From the NCBI GenBank assembly GCA_025360685.1, contig JANYBR010000356.1:1-40013 (forward strand): a DNA stretch of 40,013 nt, in the 5' to 3' direction. The notes under the pieces were generated by a model. That model searched no databases and had not been told where the DNA came from. It was given only the letters and a program-made list of their open reading frames with translations. This stretch comes from Pseudomonadota bacterium (GTDB lineage: Bacteria; Pseudomonadota; Alphaproteobacteria; Micropepsales; Micropepsaceae). The position numbers were made by a program, and so were the translations under genes. Within the stretch, counting starts at the first letter, position 1, and each line of letters starts with the position of its first letter. Of the stretch, positions 7,871-16,747 are shown piece after piece.

Positions 7871-8439
7871 GCCGGACGGCCGAGGCGAAAGAATTGTCCG
7901 CCGCTCCACACGCCGAGATAGCCCGCATCTTCGCCATCGCCGGGAACCGACAGGTCGGCGAGCTGATAGAACGCCGCACGTGCGATGCGCGCTTCGAGTC
8001 CCTTGCGCACATGAACATAGGGCGCCGGTTCGTTCGTTTCCGGATCGGTCTCCACCCGGATGGGATTTGTGGCGCCGGCTTCCGTAACATCGCCCACATT
8101 GGTGGTGAAGCTCAGTTTCTGCGCCCGGCCCGTGCCTTCGACATCCAACAGTACGGCGAGGAACGGCGCGTCCTCCACGACGATGCGCATCTTCTCGGCC
8201 GGCGTGACGAGAACAAAACCATCCGGATCCTTACGCAGTATGGTCGAGAACAGGCGCACCAGTTCCTTGCGGCCGATGGGCGAGCCCTCATGGTACCAGG
8301 TGCCGTCGCGTGCGATGCGGATGGCGATATCGCCGCAATGGGTCGGATGCCATTTGTCGACCGGCGGCAGGCCGCGCCCGGCCGACGCCTCGCGCTGCAG
8401 GCTTGCCAGACCGATCGGGAACCCGCCGCTGTTCATCAT
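7867..8439 (-). CDS. DUF1285 family protein
   Basis: About 190 aa from ATG 8439 (or the adjacent ATG 8436); a longer reading to 8580 runs into the divergent moxR promoter and is not supported. Family blocks: RGLPPVDKWHPTHCGDIAIR, IARDGTWYHEGSPIGRKELV, RLFSTILRKDPDGFVLVTPA, and a C-terminal ARAAFYQLADLSV. DUF1285 proteins are small two-domain cytosolic proteins of unknown function, conserved next to MoxR clusters in alphaproteobacteria. First gene of its operon and divergent from moxR. Confidence 0.85.
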   Translation of the reverse strand: MMNSGGFPIGLASLQREASAGRGLPPVDKWHPTHCGDIAIRIARDGTWYHEGSPIGRKELVRLFSTILRKDPDGFVLVTPAEKMRIVVEDAPFLAVLLDVEGTGRAQKLSFTTNVGDVTEAGATNPIRVETDPETNEPAPYVHVRKGLEARIARAAFYQLADLSVPGDGEDAGYLGVWSGGQFFRLGRPA

Positions 8440-8496
8440 TACCGCTGCATGCCCGTTCTTCACATCGCCGTGCAGGCGGCGGGAACGGGCTTTTCC

Positions 8497-8525
8497 TTGT
8501 TGCGCCTGCACTGCCGGGGTACATA
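8497..8525 (+). promoter_or_regulatory. Sigma-70-like promoter of the moxR operon
   Basis: TTGTTG at 8497-8502 and TACATA at 8520-8525 are 17 bases apart, placing a transcript start near 8532, about 24 bases before the proposed GTG start. Just upstream an 8-base inverted repeat (GCCCGTTC at 8451-8458, GAACGGGC at 8483-8490) lies between the two divergent operons and could be an operator. Confidence 0.4.
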
Positions 8526-8555
8526 AATCGCGTCCCGGCGCAGCCAAAGGATAAG

Positions 8556-9599
8556 GTGCGCTTGAAGGACCGGCAACCAAGCATCCCGGACGATTTCATG
8601 CCAAATGTAGTTCTCACGGCGGAGGGCACCAACGCCGCCGCCCAGTTCGAGCGGACCGCCGCCACCCTGGGGAAGGTGCGCACCGCGGTGGCGAGCGCGA
8701 TCTTCGGCCAGGATGCGGTGATCGATCAGACCCTGGTGACCTTGCTGGCCGGCGGACACGGACTGCTCATCGGCGTGCCCGGCCTTGCCAAGACCAAACT
8801 GGTTGAGACATTGGGCATCGTCCTGGGTCTCGACTGGAAGCGCATCCAGTTCACGCCCGACCTGATGCCGACCGACATCATCGGCTCCGAAGTCCTGGAG
8901 GAGAACAGCGGCAAGCGCGCCTTCCGTTTTCTCAACGGGCCGGTGTTCACGCAACTGTTGATGGCCGACGAGATCAATCGCGCCAGCCCGCGCACGCAAT
9001 CGGCGCTGCTGCAGGCGATGCAGGAGCGTCACGTCACCGTGGCCGGCACGCGCTACGACCTGCCGCGGCCCTTCCATGTCCTGGCGACGCAAAATCCTCT
9101 GGAGCAGGAAGGCACCTATCCGCTGCCCGAAGCGCAGCTCGACCGGTTCCTGCTGCAGATCGACATCGATTATCCCGACAAGGATGCCGAGCGCCGCATG
9201 CTGCTCTCCACCACGTTCGGAGAAGAGACCAAACCCGCACCGGTGTGCGGACCCGAGGATCTGATGCTGGCACAGCAGATCGTGCGCCACATTCCGGTCG
9301 GCGAGAAAGTCGTCGATTCAATCTTGAAGCTGGTGCGCGGCGGACGTCCCGGCGAAGAAGGTTTTGCCGACATTCGCGACTCTATCGCCTGGGGTCCGGG
9401 CCCGCGCGCCAGCCAGGCCTTCATGCTGGCGGTGCGCGCCCGCGCACTGATCGAAGGCCGCCTTGCGCCCTCGACCGACGATGTGGTGGCGCTGGCTGGT
9501 CCGGTTCTGCGCCATCGCATGGCACTCACTTTTCCGGCGCGCGCCGAAGGCATGACGATCGCGTCCGTCATCGAGCGGCTGTGCCGGAGCCTTCTTTGA
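8556..9599 (+). CDS. moxR: MoxR family AAA+ ATPase
   Basis: 347-aa AAA+ ATPase, a chaperone-like protein that acts with VWA proteins to mature or insert metal cofactors or assemble complexes. Walker A is GVPGLAKTK, Walker B LLMADEINRASPRTQSALLQ, with MQERHVTVAGTRYDLPRPF and the sensor ATQNPLEQEGTYPLPEAQLD typical of MoxR. The start is GTG 8556, chosen because AAAGG lies 5 bases upstream; ATG 8598 is the alternative. First gene of a four-gene operon whose later genes hold the VWA-like parts. The stop overlaps the next start (TTGA). Confidence 0.95.
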   Translation: MRLKDRQPSIPDDFMPNVVLTAEGTNAAAQFERTAATLGKVRTAVASAIFGQDAVIDQTLVTLLAGGHGLLIGVPGLAKTKLVETLGIVLGLDWKRIQFTPDLMPTDIIGSEVLEENSGKRAFRFLNGPVFTQLLMADEINRASPRTQSALLQAMQERHVTVAGTRYDLPRPFHVLATQNPLEQEGTYPLPEAQLDRFLLQIDIDYPDKDAERRMLLSTTFGEETKPAPVCGPEDLMLAQQIVRHIPVGEKVVDSILKLVRGGRPGEEGFADIRDSIAWGPGPRASQAFMLAVRARALIEGRLAPSTDDVVALAGPVLRHRMALTFPARAEGMTIASVIERLCRSLL

Positions 9600-10459
9600 G
9601 CCGAAACGGCAATCTGCAATATGACGCCGAGGCGCTTGGCGCCAGCCTGCCGCCGCTGCTCGTCGACGCGGAGCGCCTCGCCGCAGCGGTGAGTCTGGGC
9701 GTGCACGGGCGGTGCAAGGCCGGCATGGGCGAGAGTTTCTGGCAGTTTCGGCGCTATCGTCCCGAAGATTCCTCGACCGCCATCGACTGGCGCCAATCGG
9801 CCAAGTCGCAGCACCTGTTCGTGCGCGAGCGCGAATGGGAAGCGGCGCAATCGGTGTGGTTCTGGTGCGATTCCTCGCCCGGCATGCAGTTCAAGTCGGG
9901 CAAGGTGACAAAAGCCGAGCGCGCCAAACTGTTGGCGCTGGCGCTCGCCTCCCTTCTGGTGCGCGGTGGAGAAAGAGTGGCACTGTTCGGCGACGCGCAT
10001 GCGCCCGCCAGTTCGCGCGCCGCGCTGCGCCGCATCGGTCACACGCTGCTCGATCTGGCGCCGAGCGATGTGGCCTTGCCGCCGGATGCGGCCATCACGA
10101 AGAACGCGCAGTTCGTCTGGTTCGGCGATTTTCTTTCGCCCCTGGACGACATCGAGATCACGTTGCGCCGCCTGTCGCGCTTCGCGGTCGCCGGCCAGCT
10201 GGTGCACATCATCGACCCGGCCGAAGAGGATTTTCCCTTCACCGGGCGAACGCGGTTCGAGGATGCGCGCGGAACCCTGAGCGAGACCGTCGGGCGTGCC
10301 GAAACCGTCGCCGGCGCCTATCGCACGCGCTTCAGGGCGCATGCCGAAGCGGTCGGTCTGCTGGCACGGCGGCTGGGCTGGACCCACATCACCCATCGCA
10401 CCGACCGCTCGCCGCAGACCGCGCTGGTCGCGCTCTATGCCGATATGAGTGGCGCTTAA
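9596..10459 (+). CDS. DUF58 domain protein
   Basis: 287 aa. TTG 9596 overlaps the moxR stop; ORF upstream of it lies over moxR. The DUF58 block is clear: GMGESFWQFRRYRPEDSS, AIDWRQSAKS, LFVREREWEAA, then VWFWCDSSPGMQF, where DSSPGM sits in the position of a VWA metal site (DxSxS-like). DUF58 proteins regularly follow moxR and are thought to be its VWA-like partners. No membrane helix, so cytosolic, probably docking to the next two membrane proteins. Confidence 0.9.
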   Translation: MSRNGNLQYDAEALGASLPPLLVDAERLAAAVSLGVHGRCKAGMGESFWQFRRYRPEDSSTAIDWRQSAKSQHLFVREREWEAAQSVWFWCDSSPGMQFKSGKVTKAERAKLLALALASLLVRGGERVALFGDAHAPASSRAALRRIGHTLLDLAPSDVALPPDAAITKNAQFVWFGDFLSPLDDIEITLRRLSRFAVAGQLVHIIDPAEEDFPFTGRTRFEDARGTLSETVGRAETVAGAYRTRFRAHAEAVGLLARRLGWTHITHRTDRSPQTALVALYADMSGA

Positions 10460-10463
10460 GCCC

Positions 10464-13193
10464 ATGGCTCTGCTTTCGGGATTGAGTTTCGGCGCGCCGT
10501 GGATTCTGGCGGCGCTGTTGGTTCTGCCAGCGATCTGGTGGTTGCTCAGGGTCACGCCGCCTCTGCCGCGCCGCGTGATGTTCCCGCCGTTGCGGCTGCT
10601 GCTTGGACTGTCCGGCGACGAAGAGACGCCGGCGCGCACGCCCTGGTGGCTGTTGCTGCTGCGCCTGATCGCAGCGGCCTGCGTGATCGTGGCCTTGGCC
10701 GATCCGTTGCTGGGAAAGGCGCCGCCCATCGCGGGCACGGGGCCGATGATCCTGTTCATCGACAATGGCTGGACCGCGGCGGCGAACTGGGACGCGCGGC
10801 TGGCAGTGATCGCCGATGTGCTGCGCACCGCTTCGCAACAGGGCCGCGCCATCGCCATCGTGCCCACGGCCGACCTGCCCGACGTAAGCCTGATGGATGC
10901 CGGCAAAGCGGCACGCATCGCGCAGGCGCTGACGCCGCAGCCCTGGCTGCCCGATCGCGTGCGCGCCGCCGCCGCGATCACCAAGGCGAAATTCACGGCG
11001 CGGCCGGAAATCATCTGGCTCAGCGACGGAATCGAGGACGGCCATGCCGGCGCCACCGCCGATGCGCTTGCGGCGGCAGGTTCGCTCAACATCTTCGCCG
11101 ACGGCGTCGGCAAGGGGCCGCTGGCGCTGCTGCCGCCGACCAGCGATCCGCGCGGCTTCGACATCAGCGTGATGCGCGCCAATGCCGAAGGCGAACGCAG
11201 TGGCCAGGTCAGCGCGCTCGGCAGCCATGACGAGCTGCTGGCCGGCGCTGGCTTTCGCTTCGACGGCGGACAAACCAGGACAAGCGTGCACATCGTGCTG
11301 CCGATGGAGGTGCGCAACGAGACCGCGCGCATCGCCGTCGCGAATATGGATTCTGCGGGCGCGGTGCAATTGCTCGGCGGCAGCGGTGCGCATCGCGCGG
11401 TCGGCATCGTTTCGGCCGCCATCAACGAGAACGAGCAGCCGCTGCTCTCCGACCTCTACTATCTGGAGCGCGCGCTTGCGCCCTATGCCGATGTCCGCAA
11501 AGGCACGGTCAGCGATCTGCTGGCGCGCAACATTTCCGTTCTGGTGCTTGCCGATGTCGGGCGTGTGGCCGGCAGCGACTATGACAAGGTCGCCAAATTC
11601 GTCGCCGGCGGCGGTCTGCTGATCCGTTTCGCCGGCGAGCGCATGACGGGCGGCACGGACGATCTGGTGCCGGTGAAGCTGAGAGTGGGCGGCCGCTATC
11701 TGGGTGGCGCGCTCGCCTGGGCCGAGCCGCAAAAGCTGGCGCCGTTCTCGGAAGCCAGCCCGTTCGCAGGCTTGAGCATTCCGGCCGATGTGTCGGTGAC
11801 GCGTCAGGTGCTGGCTGAACCGTCGGTCGAACTGGCCGATCGCAGCTGGGCGCGCCTGGCGGACGGAACGCCGCTGGTCACGGCGCAAGGCCGCGGCAAG
11901 GGCTGGATCGTCCTCTTTCACATCACGGCGGGTCCAAGCTGGTCGTCCCTGCCGCTCTCAGGACTTTATGTCGACATGATGCGCCGGCTCATGGCGCTGT
12001 CGAGCGGCACGCATCCGGCCGACATGCGCAGCGCTGCCAGTTTGCCGCCGGTCTCCACGCTAGACGGATTTGGCCGTTCGCGCCGGCCGCCGGCCGAAGC
12101 ATTGCCGATCCGCGCCGCCGATATCGCCAAGACCGTACCGTCGCGGCTGCATCCGCCCGGACTCTATGGCGTCGCTGGAACGGAGGACGCGTTGAACGCG
12201 GTGGCTGCGAACGACACACTTCTGCCGTTGGGCGATCTGGGACGGCCGATCCGGGAATATGCGCAGACCGCGGTGCTCGCGCTTGCGCCGTTCCTGCTTG
12301 CCCTCGCTATCGCGCTGCTGTTCCTCGATGCCGCGATCTCGCTGTGGATGCGCGGCTATCTCTCGCGGCTGCGTTTTGTCCGCGCCGCCGCGGCCGTGCT
12401 GGTCGCCTTCGCATTCCTTCACACGCCAGACGCGCGGGCCGACGATGCGTTCGACCTGAAGGCCGCCACCGATACACGGCTTGCCTACGTCGTCACCGGC
12501 CTTGGCGATGTCGACGACATGAGCAAGGCGGGCCTGACCGGCCTCGGCAACCAATTGCGCCAACGCACCTCGTATGAGCCGCTCGAACCGATGGGTGTCG
12601 ACATCGGCAAGGACGATCTGAGCTTCTTCCCGCTGCTCTACTGGCCGATGGATCCACGCGAGAAGGATCTGTCGCCGGAAGCGCTGTCGAAGATCGCAGA
12701 CTATATGCGCAATGGCGGCACGATCCTGTTCGATACGCGCGACCTGACGCTCGGCGCACAGCAGGGAGCGTCTTCGCCGGGCGAGCAGACGCTGCGCCGG
12801 CTTCTGGCCAAGCTCGATCTGCCGCCGCTGGAGCCGGTGCCGTCCGATCATGTGCTGACCAAGGCGTTCTACATTCTCCAGGATTTTCCCGGCCGCTGGG
12901 ACGGCGGCAAAGTCTGGGTCGAGGCGCTGCCGCCGGCCGATCCCAGCGCGGGCCCCACTCCGGCGCGCGGCGGCGACGGCGTGTCGCCTGTCATCATCGG
13001 CGGCAATGACTGGGCGGCCGCCTGGGCCGAACACGCTGACGGCTCGCCGCTGGTCGATGTCGTGCCGGGCGGCGAGCGCCAGCGCGAACTCGCCTTTCGC
13101 TTCGGCATCAATCTGGTCATGTACACCTTCACCGGCAACTACAAGGCCGACCAGGTGCATGTGCCCGCTTTGCTCGAGCGTCTGGGCAAATGA
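10464..13193 (+). CDS. BatA-type N-terminus plus DUF4159 membrane protein
   Basis: 909 aa; ATG 10464 lies 4 bases after the DUF58 stop. The N-terminus has two helices typical of BatA/aerotolerance proteins (about residues 6-27 and 57-78, WWLLLLRLIAAACVIVALAD). A VWA-like segment follows (PMILFIDNGWTAAANWDARL) without a full DxSxS metal site. Two helices come near 600-650, then a periplasmic C-terminal DUF4159 domain from about residue 665 (LAYVVTGLGDVDDMSKAGL, LSFFPLLYWPMDP, ILFDTRD). It is fused as in other alphaproteobacteria. Its TGA overlaps the next ATG. Probable membrane platform of the MoxR system; client unknown. Confidence 0.9.
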   Translation: MALLSGLSFGAPWILAALLVLPAIWWLLRVTPPLPRRVMFPPLRLLLGLSGDEETPARTPWWLLLLRLIAAACVIVALADPLLGKAPPIAGTGPMILFIDNGWTAAANWDARLAVIADVLRTASQQGRAIAIVPTADLPDVSLMDAGKAARIAQALTPQPWLPDRVRAAAAITKAKFTARPEIIWLSDGIEDGHAGATADALAAAGSLNIFADGVGKGPLALLPPTSDPRGFDISVMRANAEGERSGQVSALGSHDELLAGAGFRFDGGQTRTSVHIVLPMEVRNETARIAVANMDSAGAVQLLGGSGAHRAVGIVSAAINENEQPLLSDLYYLERALAPYADVRKGTVSDLLARNISVLVLADVGRVAGSDYDKVAKFVAGGGLLIRFAGERMTGGTDDLVPVKLRVGGRYLGGALAWAEPQKLAPFSEASPFAGLSIPADVSVTRQVLAEPSVELADRSWARLADGTPLVTAQGRGKGWIVLFHITAGPSWSSLPLSGLYVDMMRRLMALSSGTHPADMRSAASLPPVSTLDGFGRSRRPPAEALPIRAADIAKTVPSRLHPPGLYGVAGTEDALNAVAANDTLLPLGDLGRPIREYAQTAVLALAPFLLALAIALLFLDAAISLWMRGYLSRLRFVRAAAAVLVAFAFLHTPDARADDAFDLKAATDTRLAYVVTGLGDVDDMSKAGLTGLGNQLRQRTSYEPLEPMGVDIGKDDLSFFPLLYWPMDPREKDLSPEALSKIADYMRNGGTILFDTRDLTLGAQQGASSPGEQTLRRLLAKLDLPPLEPVPSDHVLTKAFYILQDFPGRWDGGKVWVEALPPADPSAGPTPARGGDGVSPVIIGGNDWAAAWAEHADGSPLVDVVPGGERQRELAFRFGINLVMYTFTGNYKADQVHVPALLERLGK

Positions 13194-15262
13194 GCACCAG
13201 CATCGATTTCGCGCCGCAGATTCCGCTGTTCCTGTTGTGGAGCGCGATCGGCATCGGCGCGCTTCTGAGCATCTTCGCCTTCGCGGTGCGGGCGCGCGGC
13301 GCCTGGGCGCGGGCACTTGCGTTTGTCGCGCTGGTCTTCGTTCTGGCCAACCCGCTGATCGTGCACGAAACCCGCTCGCCGCTGCCCGATGTGGCGGCCA
13401 TCGTCATCGACCGGTCGCAAAGCATGGGCATTGAAAGCCGACGCGCGCAGGAAGACGCCGCACTGGCTTCACTCCGCAAGCAGCTTGCCGGAGAGAAGGA
13501 CCTGGAGGTGCGCGAAAGCATCGTCACCACCACCACGACGGGCGAGGACAATGGCACGCAGCTGTTCGCCGGTCTGAATGCGGCGCTCGCGGACGTGCCT
13601 CCGGAGCGCATCGCGGGCGCGATCCTCATCACCGACGGCGAAGTGCATGACGCGCCGCCGGCCGACAAGCTTGCCATCCATGCGCCGTTGCATGCGCTGA
13701 TCGCGGGCCGCAGAGACGAGCGCGACCGCAAGCTCACCATCGTCAACGCGGCGCGCTTTGCCATTGTCGGGCAGACGGCCGGCATGGTCGTGCGGGTGGA
13801 CGATTTCGGCGGCGTCCAGGGCGGCACGGCCGATGTCGAGATCCGCATCGACGGCAACAGCATCGGCACGCACGTCGTGCCCGTCGGCAAGGACACCACC
13901 ATCGACATACCGGTCGGCCATGGCGGCGAGAATGTCGTCGAGGTCGAAGCGCGGCCCGGCCCATCGGAGCTCACGCTGCAAAACAATCGCGCCGTAGTGA
14001 CCGTGTCGGGCGTGCGCGACCGCTTGCGCGTTCTGCTCGTTTCCGGCGAGCCGCATGCCGGCGAGCGCGTGTGGCGAAACCTGCTCAAGGCCGATCCTTC
14101 GGTCGATCTGGTGCACTTCACCATCCTGCGGCCGCCGACGAAACAGGACGCGACGCCGATCGACGAATTGTCGCTGATCGCGTTTCCGACGCGCGAATTG
14201 TTCTCCGAGAAGCTCGCCAGCTTCGACCTGGTTATCTTCGACCGCTACAGCGAGCATGGCGACCAGCGCATCCTGCCGATGCTCTATTATGAAAATCTCG
14301 CCGCCTATGTCGAGAATGGCGGTGCCTTGCTCGTCGCGTCGGGGCCGGAGTTCGCGCAGCCGATGAGCATCTCGCGTACGCCGCTGGCCTCGGTGCTGCC
14401 GGCGCAGCCGACCGGCGAGATCGTGACGCAAGGCTTCAAGCCCATGGTCACGGCCCAGGGCATGGCCCATCCGGTGACGCGCGATCTGCCCGGCGAGAAC
14501 ACCGCAACGTCGCCGCCGAGCTGGGGCCGCTGGTTTCGCGTCATCGGCGCCAACAGGATTTCCGGCGAGACCGTGATGAGCGGGCCGAACGACCGCCCGC
14601 TGCTGGTGCTCGACAATGTGAAGCAAGGCCGCGTTGCGGAATTGCTCTCCGATCATGCCTGGCTGTGGGCGCGCGGCTTCGAGGGTGGCGGACCGCAGGC
14701 CGAACTTCTGCGCCGCCTGGCGCACTGGCTGATGAAGGAGCCGGAACTCGAAGAAGAACGCCTCGCCGCGACGATCGCCGACGGCGTGATCGCCGTCGAA
14801 CGCCGCAGCATGGCGAACGCCGCCCAGCCGGTAAGCCTGACCTATCCGTCCGGCAAGAAGGTCACACTCATGCTCGCCAAGGTCGAACCCGGCATCTGGC
14901 GCGCCACCGCCAAGGCGGACGAGTTGGGGCTCTATCGCCTGACCGACGGCACGCTCACGGCCGTCGCGGCGGCTGGCCCGCTGAACCCGAAGGAAGTCGC
15001 CGACATGCGCGCGACCGATCGGATCTTGCAGCCGATCGCGCAGGCGAGCGGCGGATCGGTTCATTGGCTGGCCGATGGTGTGCCGGACGCGCGCCGGGTA
15101 AACGCGAGCGGCAACGCGGCGGGTGCCAACTGGATCGGCCTGCGCGCCAACGGCGCCTACCGCGTGACGAGCGTCGAGCAGCAGCCATTGTTGCCGCCAT
15201 GGGCCGCGCTTGTGCTGCTGCTCGGAACGCTGCTGCTGGCCTGGCGCGTCGAGGGGCGCTGA
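13190..15262 (+). CDS. Membrane VWA / glutamine amidotransferase-like protein
   Basis: 690 aa. Two N-terminal helices (about 11-31 and 41-57), then a VWA-type fold with an intact metal site DRSQS (D74, S76, S78) and ILITDGEVHD further on. A central domain (LRVLLVSGEPHAGERVWRN, FDLVIFDRY, YVENGGALLVASGPEF) resembles class I amidotransferases but I see no catalytic Cys/His pair, so it is likely a fold-only domain. One C-terminal helix (about 668-686). Last gene of the moxR operon, overlapping the previous stop by 4 bases. It supplies the VWA metal site that the DUF4159 protein lacks. Confidence 0.85.
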   Translation: MSTSIDFAPQIPLFLLWSAIGIGALLSIFAFAVRARGAWARALAFVALVFVLANPLIVHETRSPLPDVAAIVIDRSQSMGIESRRAQEDAALASLRKQLAGEKDLEVRESIVTTTTTGEDNGTQLFAGLNAALADVPPERIAGAILITDGEVHDAPPADKLAIHAPLHALIAGRRDERDRKLTIVNAARFAIVGQTAGMVVRVDDFGGVQGGTADVEIRIDGNSIGTHVVPVGKDTTIDIPVGHGGENVVEVEARPGPSELTLQNNRAVVTVSGVRDRLRVLLVSGEPHAGERVWRNLLKADPSVDLVHFTILRPPTKQDATPIDELSLIAFPTRELFSEKLASFDLVIFDRYSEHGDQRILPMLYYENLAAYVENGGALLVASGPEFAQPMSISRTPLASVLPAQPTGEIVTQGFKPMVTAQGMAHPVTRDLPGENTATSPPSWGRWFRVIGANRISGETVMSGPNDRPLLVLDNVKQGRVAELLSDHAWLWARGFEGGGPQAELLRRLAHWLMKEPELEEERLAATIADGVIAVERRSMANAAQPVSLTYPSGKKVTLMLAKVEPGIWRATAKADELGLYRLTDGTLTAVAAAGPLNPKEVADMRATDRILQPIAQASGGSVHWLADGVPDARRVNASGNAAGANWIGLRANGAYRVTSVEQQPLLPPWAALVLLLGTLLLAWRVEGR

Positions 15263-15277
15263 GCAGCAAAGGCCGCG

Positions 15278-15937
15278 CTAAGCGACCTGCGAACCTCTTG
15301 ACGGCATCGCGTCGAACAAGCCGCGCAGGGGACTGCGCAAGTAGCTGGGCCTTTCGCGCATGCGTACCAGCCACTTCGTTGCGCCCGGTGCCTTTGCCAG
15401 CAGCGCCGCGCCTTCCGGAACTTTGCTGAAGAAGAGCAGGTGCGGCAGAAGAAAACTGTCCGCGATCGTCAAGGATTTTCCCGCCAGATACGGCGTCTCT
15501 GTCACGGTCTCGTCGATCAGGCGCACCTGGAGGGCCAAAGGCTCGCGCGCCGATTCGATGAAGGCCTGATCCGGCTCGAAGCCCCAGGCGGGACGCACCA
15601 GCTTCTCCTTCATGAACCGGTTCATCACGGGAAAGATGTAGGCGTTGACGATACTGATCCAGCGCACCACATGGGCTTGACCCAGCGCATCAGACGGTTG
15701 CAGCGGTGGTCCGTCGAACGCCTTGTCGATGTAGTGCGCGATTGCGGCGGTCTCGTAGAGAAAGTGCGCGCCATGCTGAAGCACGGGCATCTTGCCGAAG
15801 GGATGCAACCTCAGATGTTCCGGCGAGCGGTAGACCAGGGGAACGAAATCGTACGAAACGCCTTTCTCGTCGGCGACGTGCATGGCCGTCCACAGATAGG
15901 CGCTGTCTGCCATCGAATGAAATGTGATGTCGGCCAT
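15278..15937 (-). CDS. Glutathione S-transferase family protein
   Basis: 219 aa. ATG 15937 (MADITFHSMADSAYLWT) is preceded by GAGGT at 5 bases; an upstream extension to 15982 is not needed. Thioredoxin-like N-domain with the glutathione-site elements GKMPVLQHGAHFLYETAAIA (cis-Pro and ET/S motif) and an all-helical C-domain with LAGKSLTIADSFLLPHL, the N-capping box of GSTs. The residue at the usual catalytic Ser/Cys position lies in SMADSAYLWTAMH. Convergent with the moxR operon, 15 bases apart. Substrate unknown. Confidence 0.88.
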   Translation of the reverse strand: MADITFHSMADSAYLWTAMHVADEKGVSYDFVPLVYRSPEHLRLHPFGKMPVLQHGAHFLYETAAIAHYIDKAFDGPPLQPSDALGQAHVVRWISIVNAYIFPVMNRFMKEKLVRPAWGFEPDQAFIESAREPLALQVRLIDETVTETPYLAGKSLTIADSFLLPHLLFFSKVPEGAALLAKAPGATKWLVRMRERPSYLRSPLRGLFDAMPSRGSQVA

Positions 15938-16144
15938 GAGGCACCTCGTCGCGCGAACCCTAGAAGGGCGCGCGATGACCAAGCTTGAGGTGGATCAATC
16001 GCCGCAGACCTGCTCGGGCTGGCGCACTCGGTGAATTGCTCTGGGGTTACATTGCGCTCCGGGGAGCGCATCGGAGCGAACAACCGCGACTTTTTTCGCA
16101 AGGCGCGGCGCGGTGAGTGGAGCGGCGATCGATCCGAACGTGGC

Positions 16145-16699
16145 TTAGCCCGAAGCCAATCCTGCGCTATCCGCACACACCGGTTCGTCCAACCTGGCGC
16201 GGCGCACTTCGCCGGAGAGGTTGAGCAGGCTACCTGGTTTCAGCGAGAGACCGAGCACGCGCGACGGATCAACCGGCCCGGGAAAGCGGATGCGCCCCGA
16301 CGGCAGCTTCGCGAAGCCGACGCGCGCATAATAGGGCTCGTCGCCGACCAGGATCGCCGCCTCATGGCCGCGCCGTCGCGCTTCCTCCAGCGCGCGTTCC
16401 ATCAGCGCCACGCCGATGCCGCGACCGCGCTGGTCGGATTTCACCGCAAGCGGACCCAGCATCAGCGCGCGCTGGGCGCCGATCATGATCGGCCAGAAGC
16501 GCACCGAGCCGCGCAGCTCGCCGGCCTGAATCGCGACGAACGCAAGTTCATCGACCTGCGACACACCTTCGCGAAGGCGGTAGGCAGACTTCGCAAAACG
16601 GCCCGGACCGAAGGCGGTTTCGTTCAAATGCTCCACCAGGGGAGCGTCTTGGGGCCGCTCCGGGCGGATCGTCCAGGCAGGTTCGCTTGCTTCGCTCAA
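16145..16699 (-). CDS. GNAT family N-acetyltransferase
   Basis: About 184 aa. The acetyl-CoA site is visible as LGPLAVKSDQRGRGIGVALM (motif A) followed by GHEAAILVGDEPYYARVGF, the pattern of YhbS-like acetyltransferases. Start uncertain: TTG 16699 fits the family N-terminus (EPAWTIRPERPQDAPLVEHL) and leaves 48 bases to the divergent SDR start. The long upstream reading over the SDR gene is a shadow. Substrate (protein or small molecule) cannot be told. Confidence 0.8.
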   Translation of the reverse strand: MSEASEPAWTIRPERPQDAPLVEHLNETAFGPGRFAKSAYRLREGVSQVDELAFVAIQAGELRGSVRFWPIMIGAQRALMLGPLAVKSDQRGRGIGVALMERALEEARRRGHEAAILVGDEPYYARVGFAKLPSGRIRFPGPVDPSRVLGLSLKPGSLLNLSGEVRRARLDEPVCADSAGLASG

Positions 16700-16747
16700 G
16701 GAGGGCTCGGTAATCTTGGGGCCACGGAAATCCGGCGGAGGAAACAC

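Noticed and set aside
9170..11425. 751-codon minus-strand ORF over the moxR operon
   Set aside because: Shadow of GC-rich coding DNA; no motif, Ser/Ala/Arg low-complexity composition.
16053..16070. TGCGCTCC/GGAGCGCA hairpin after the GST gene as a terminator
   Set aside because: Perfect 8-bp stem but no T tract on either strand next to it.
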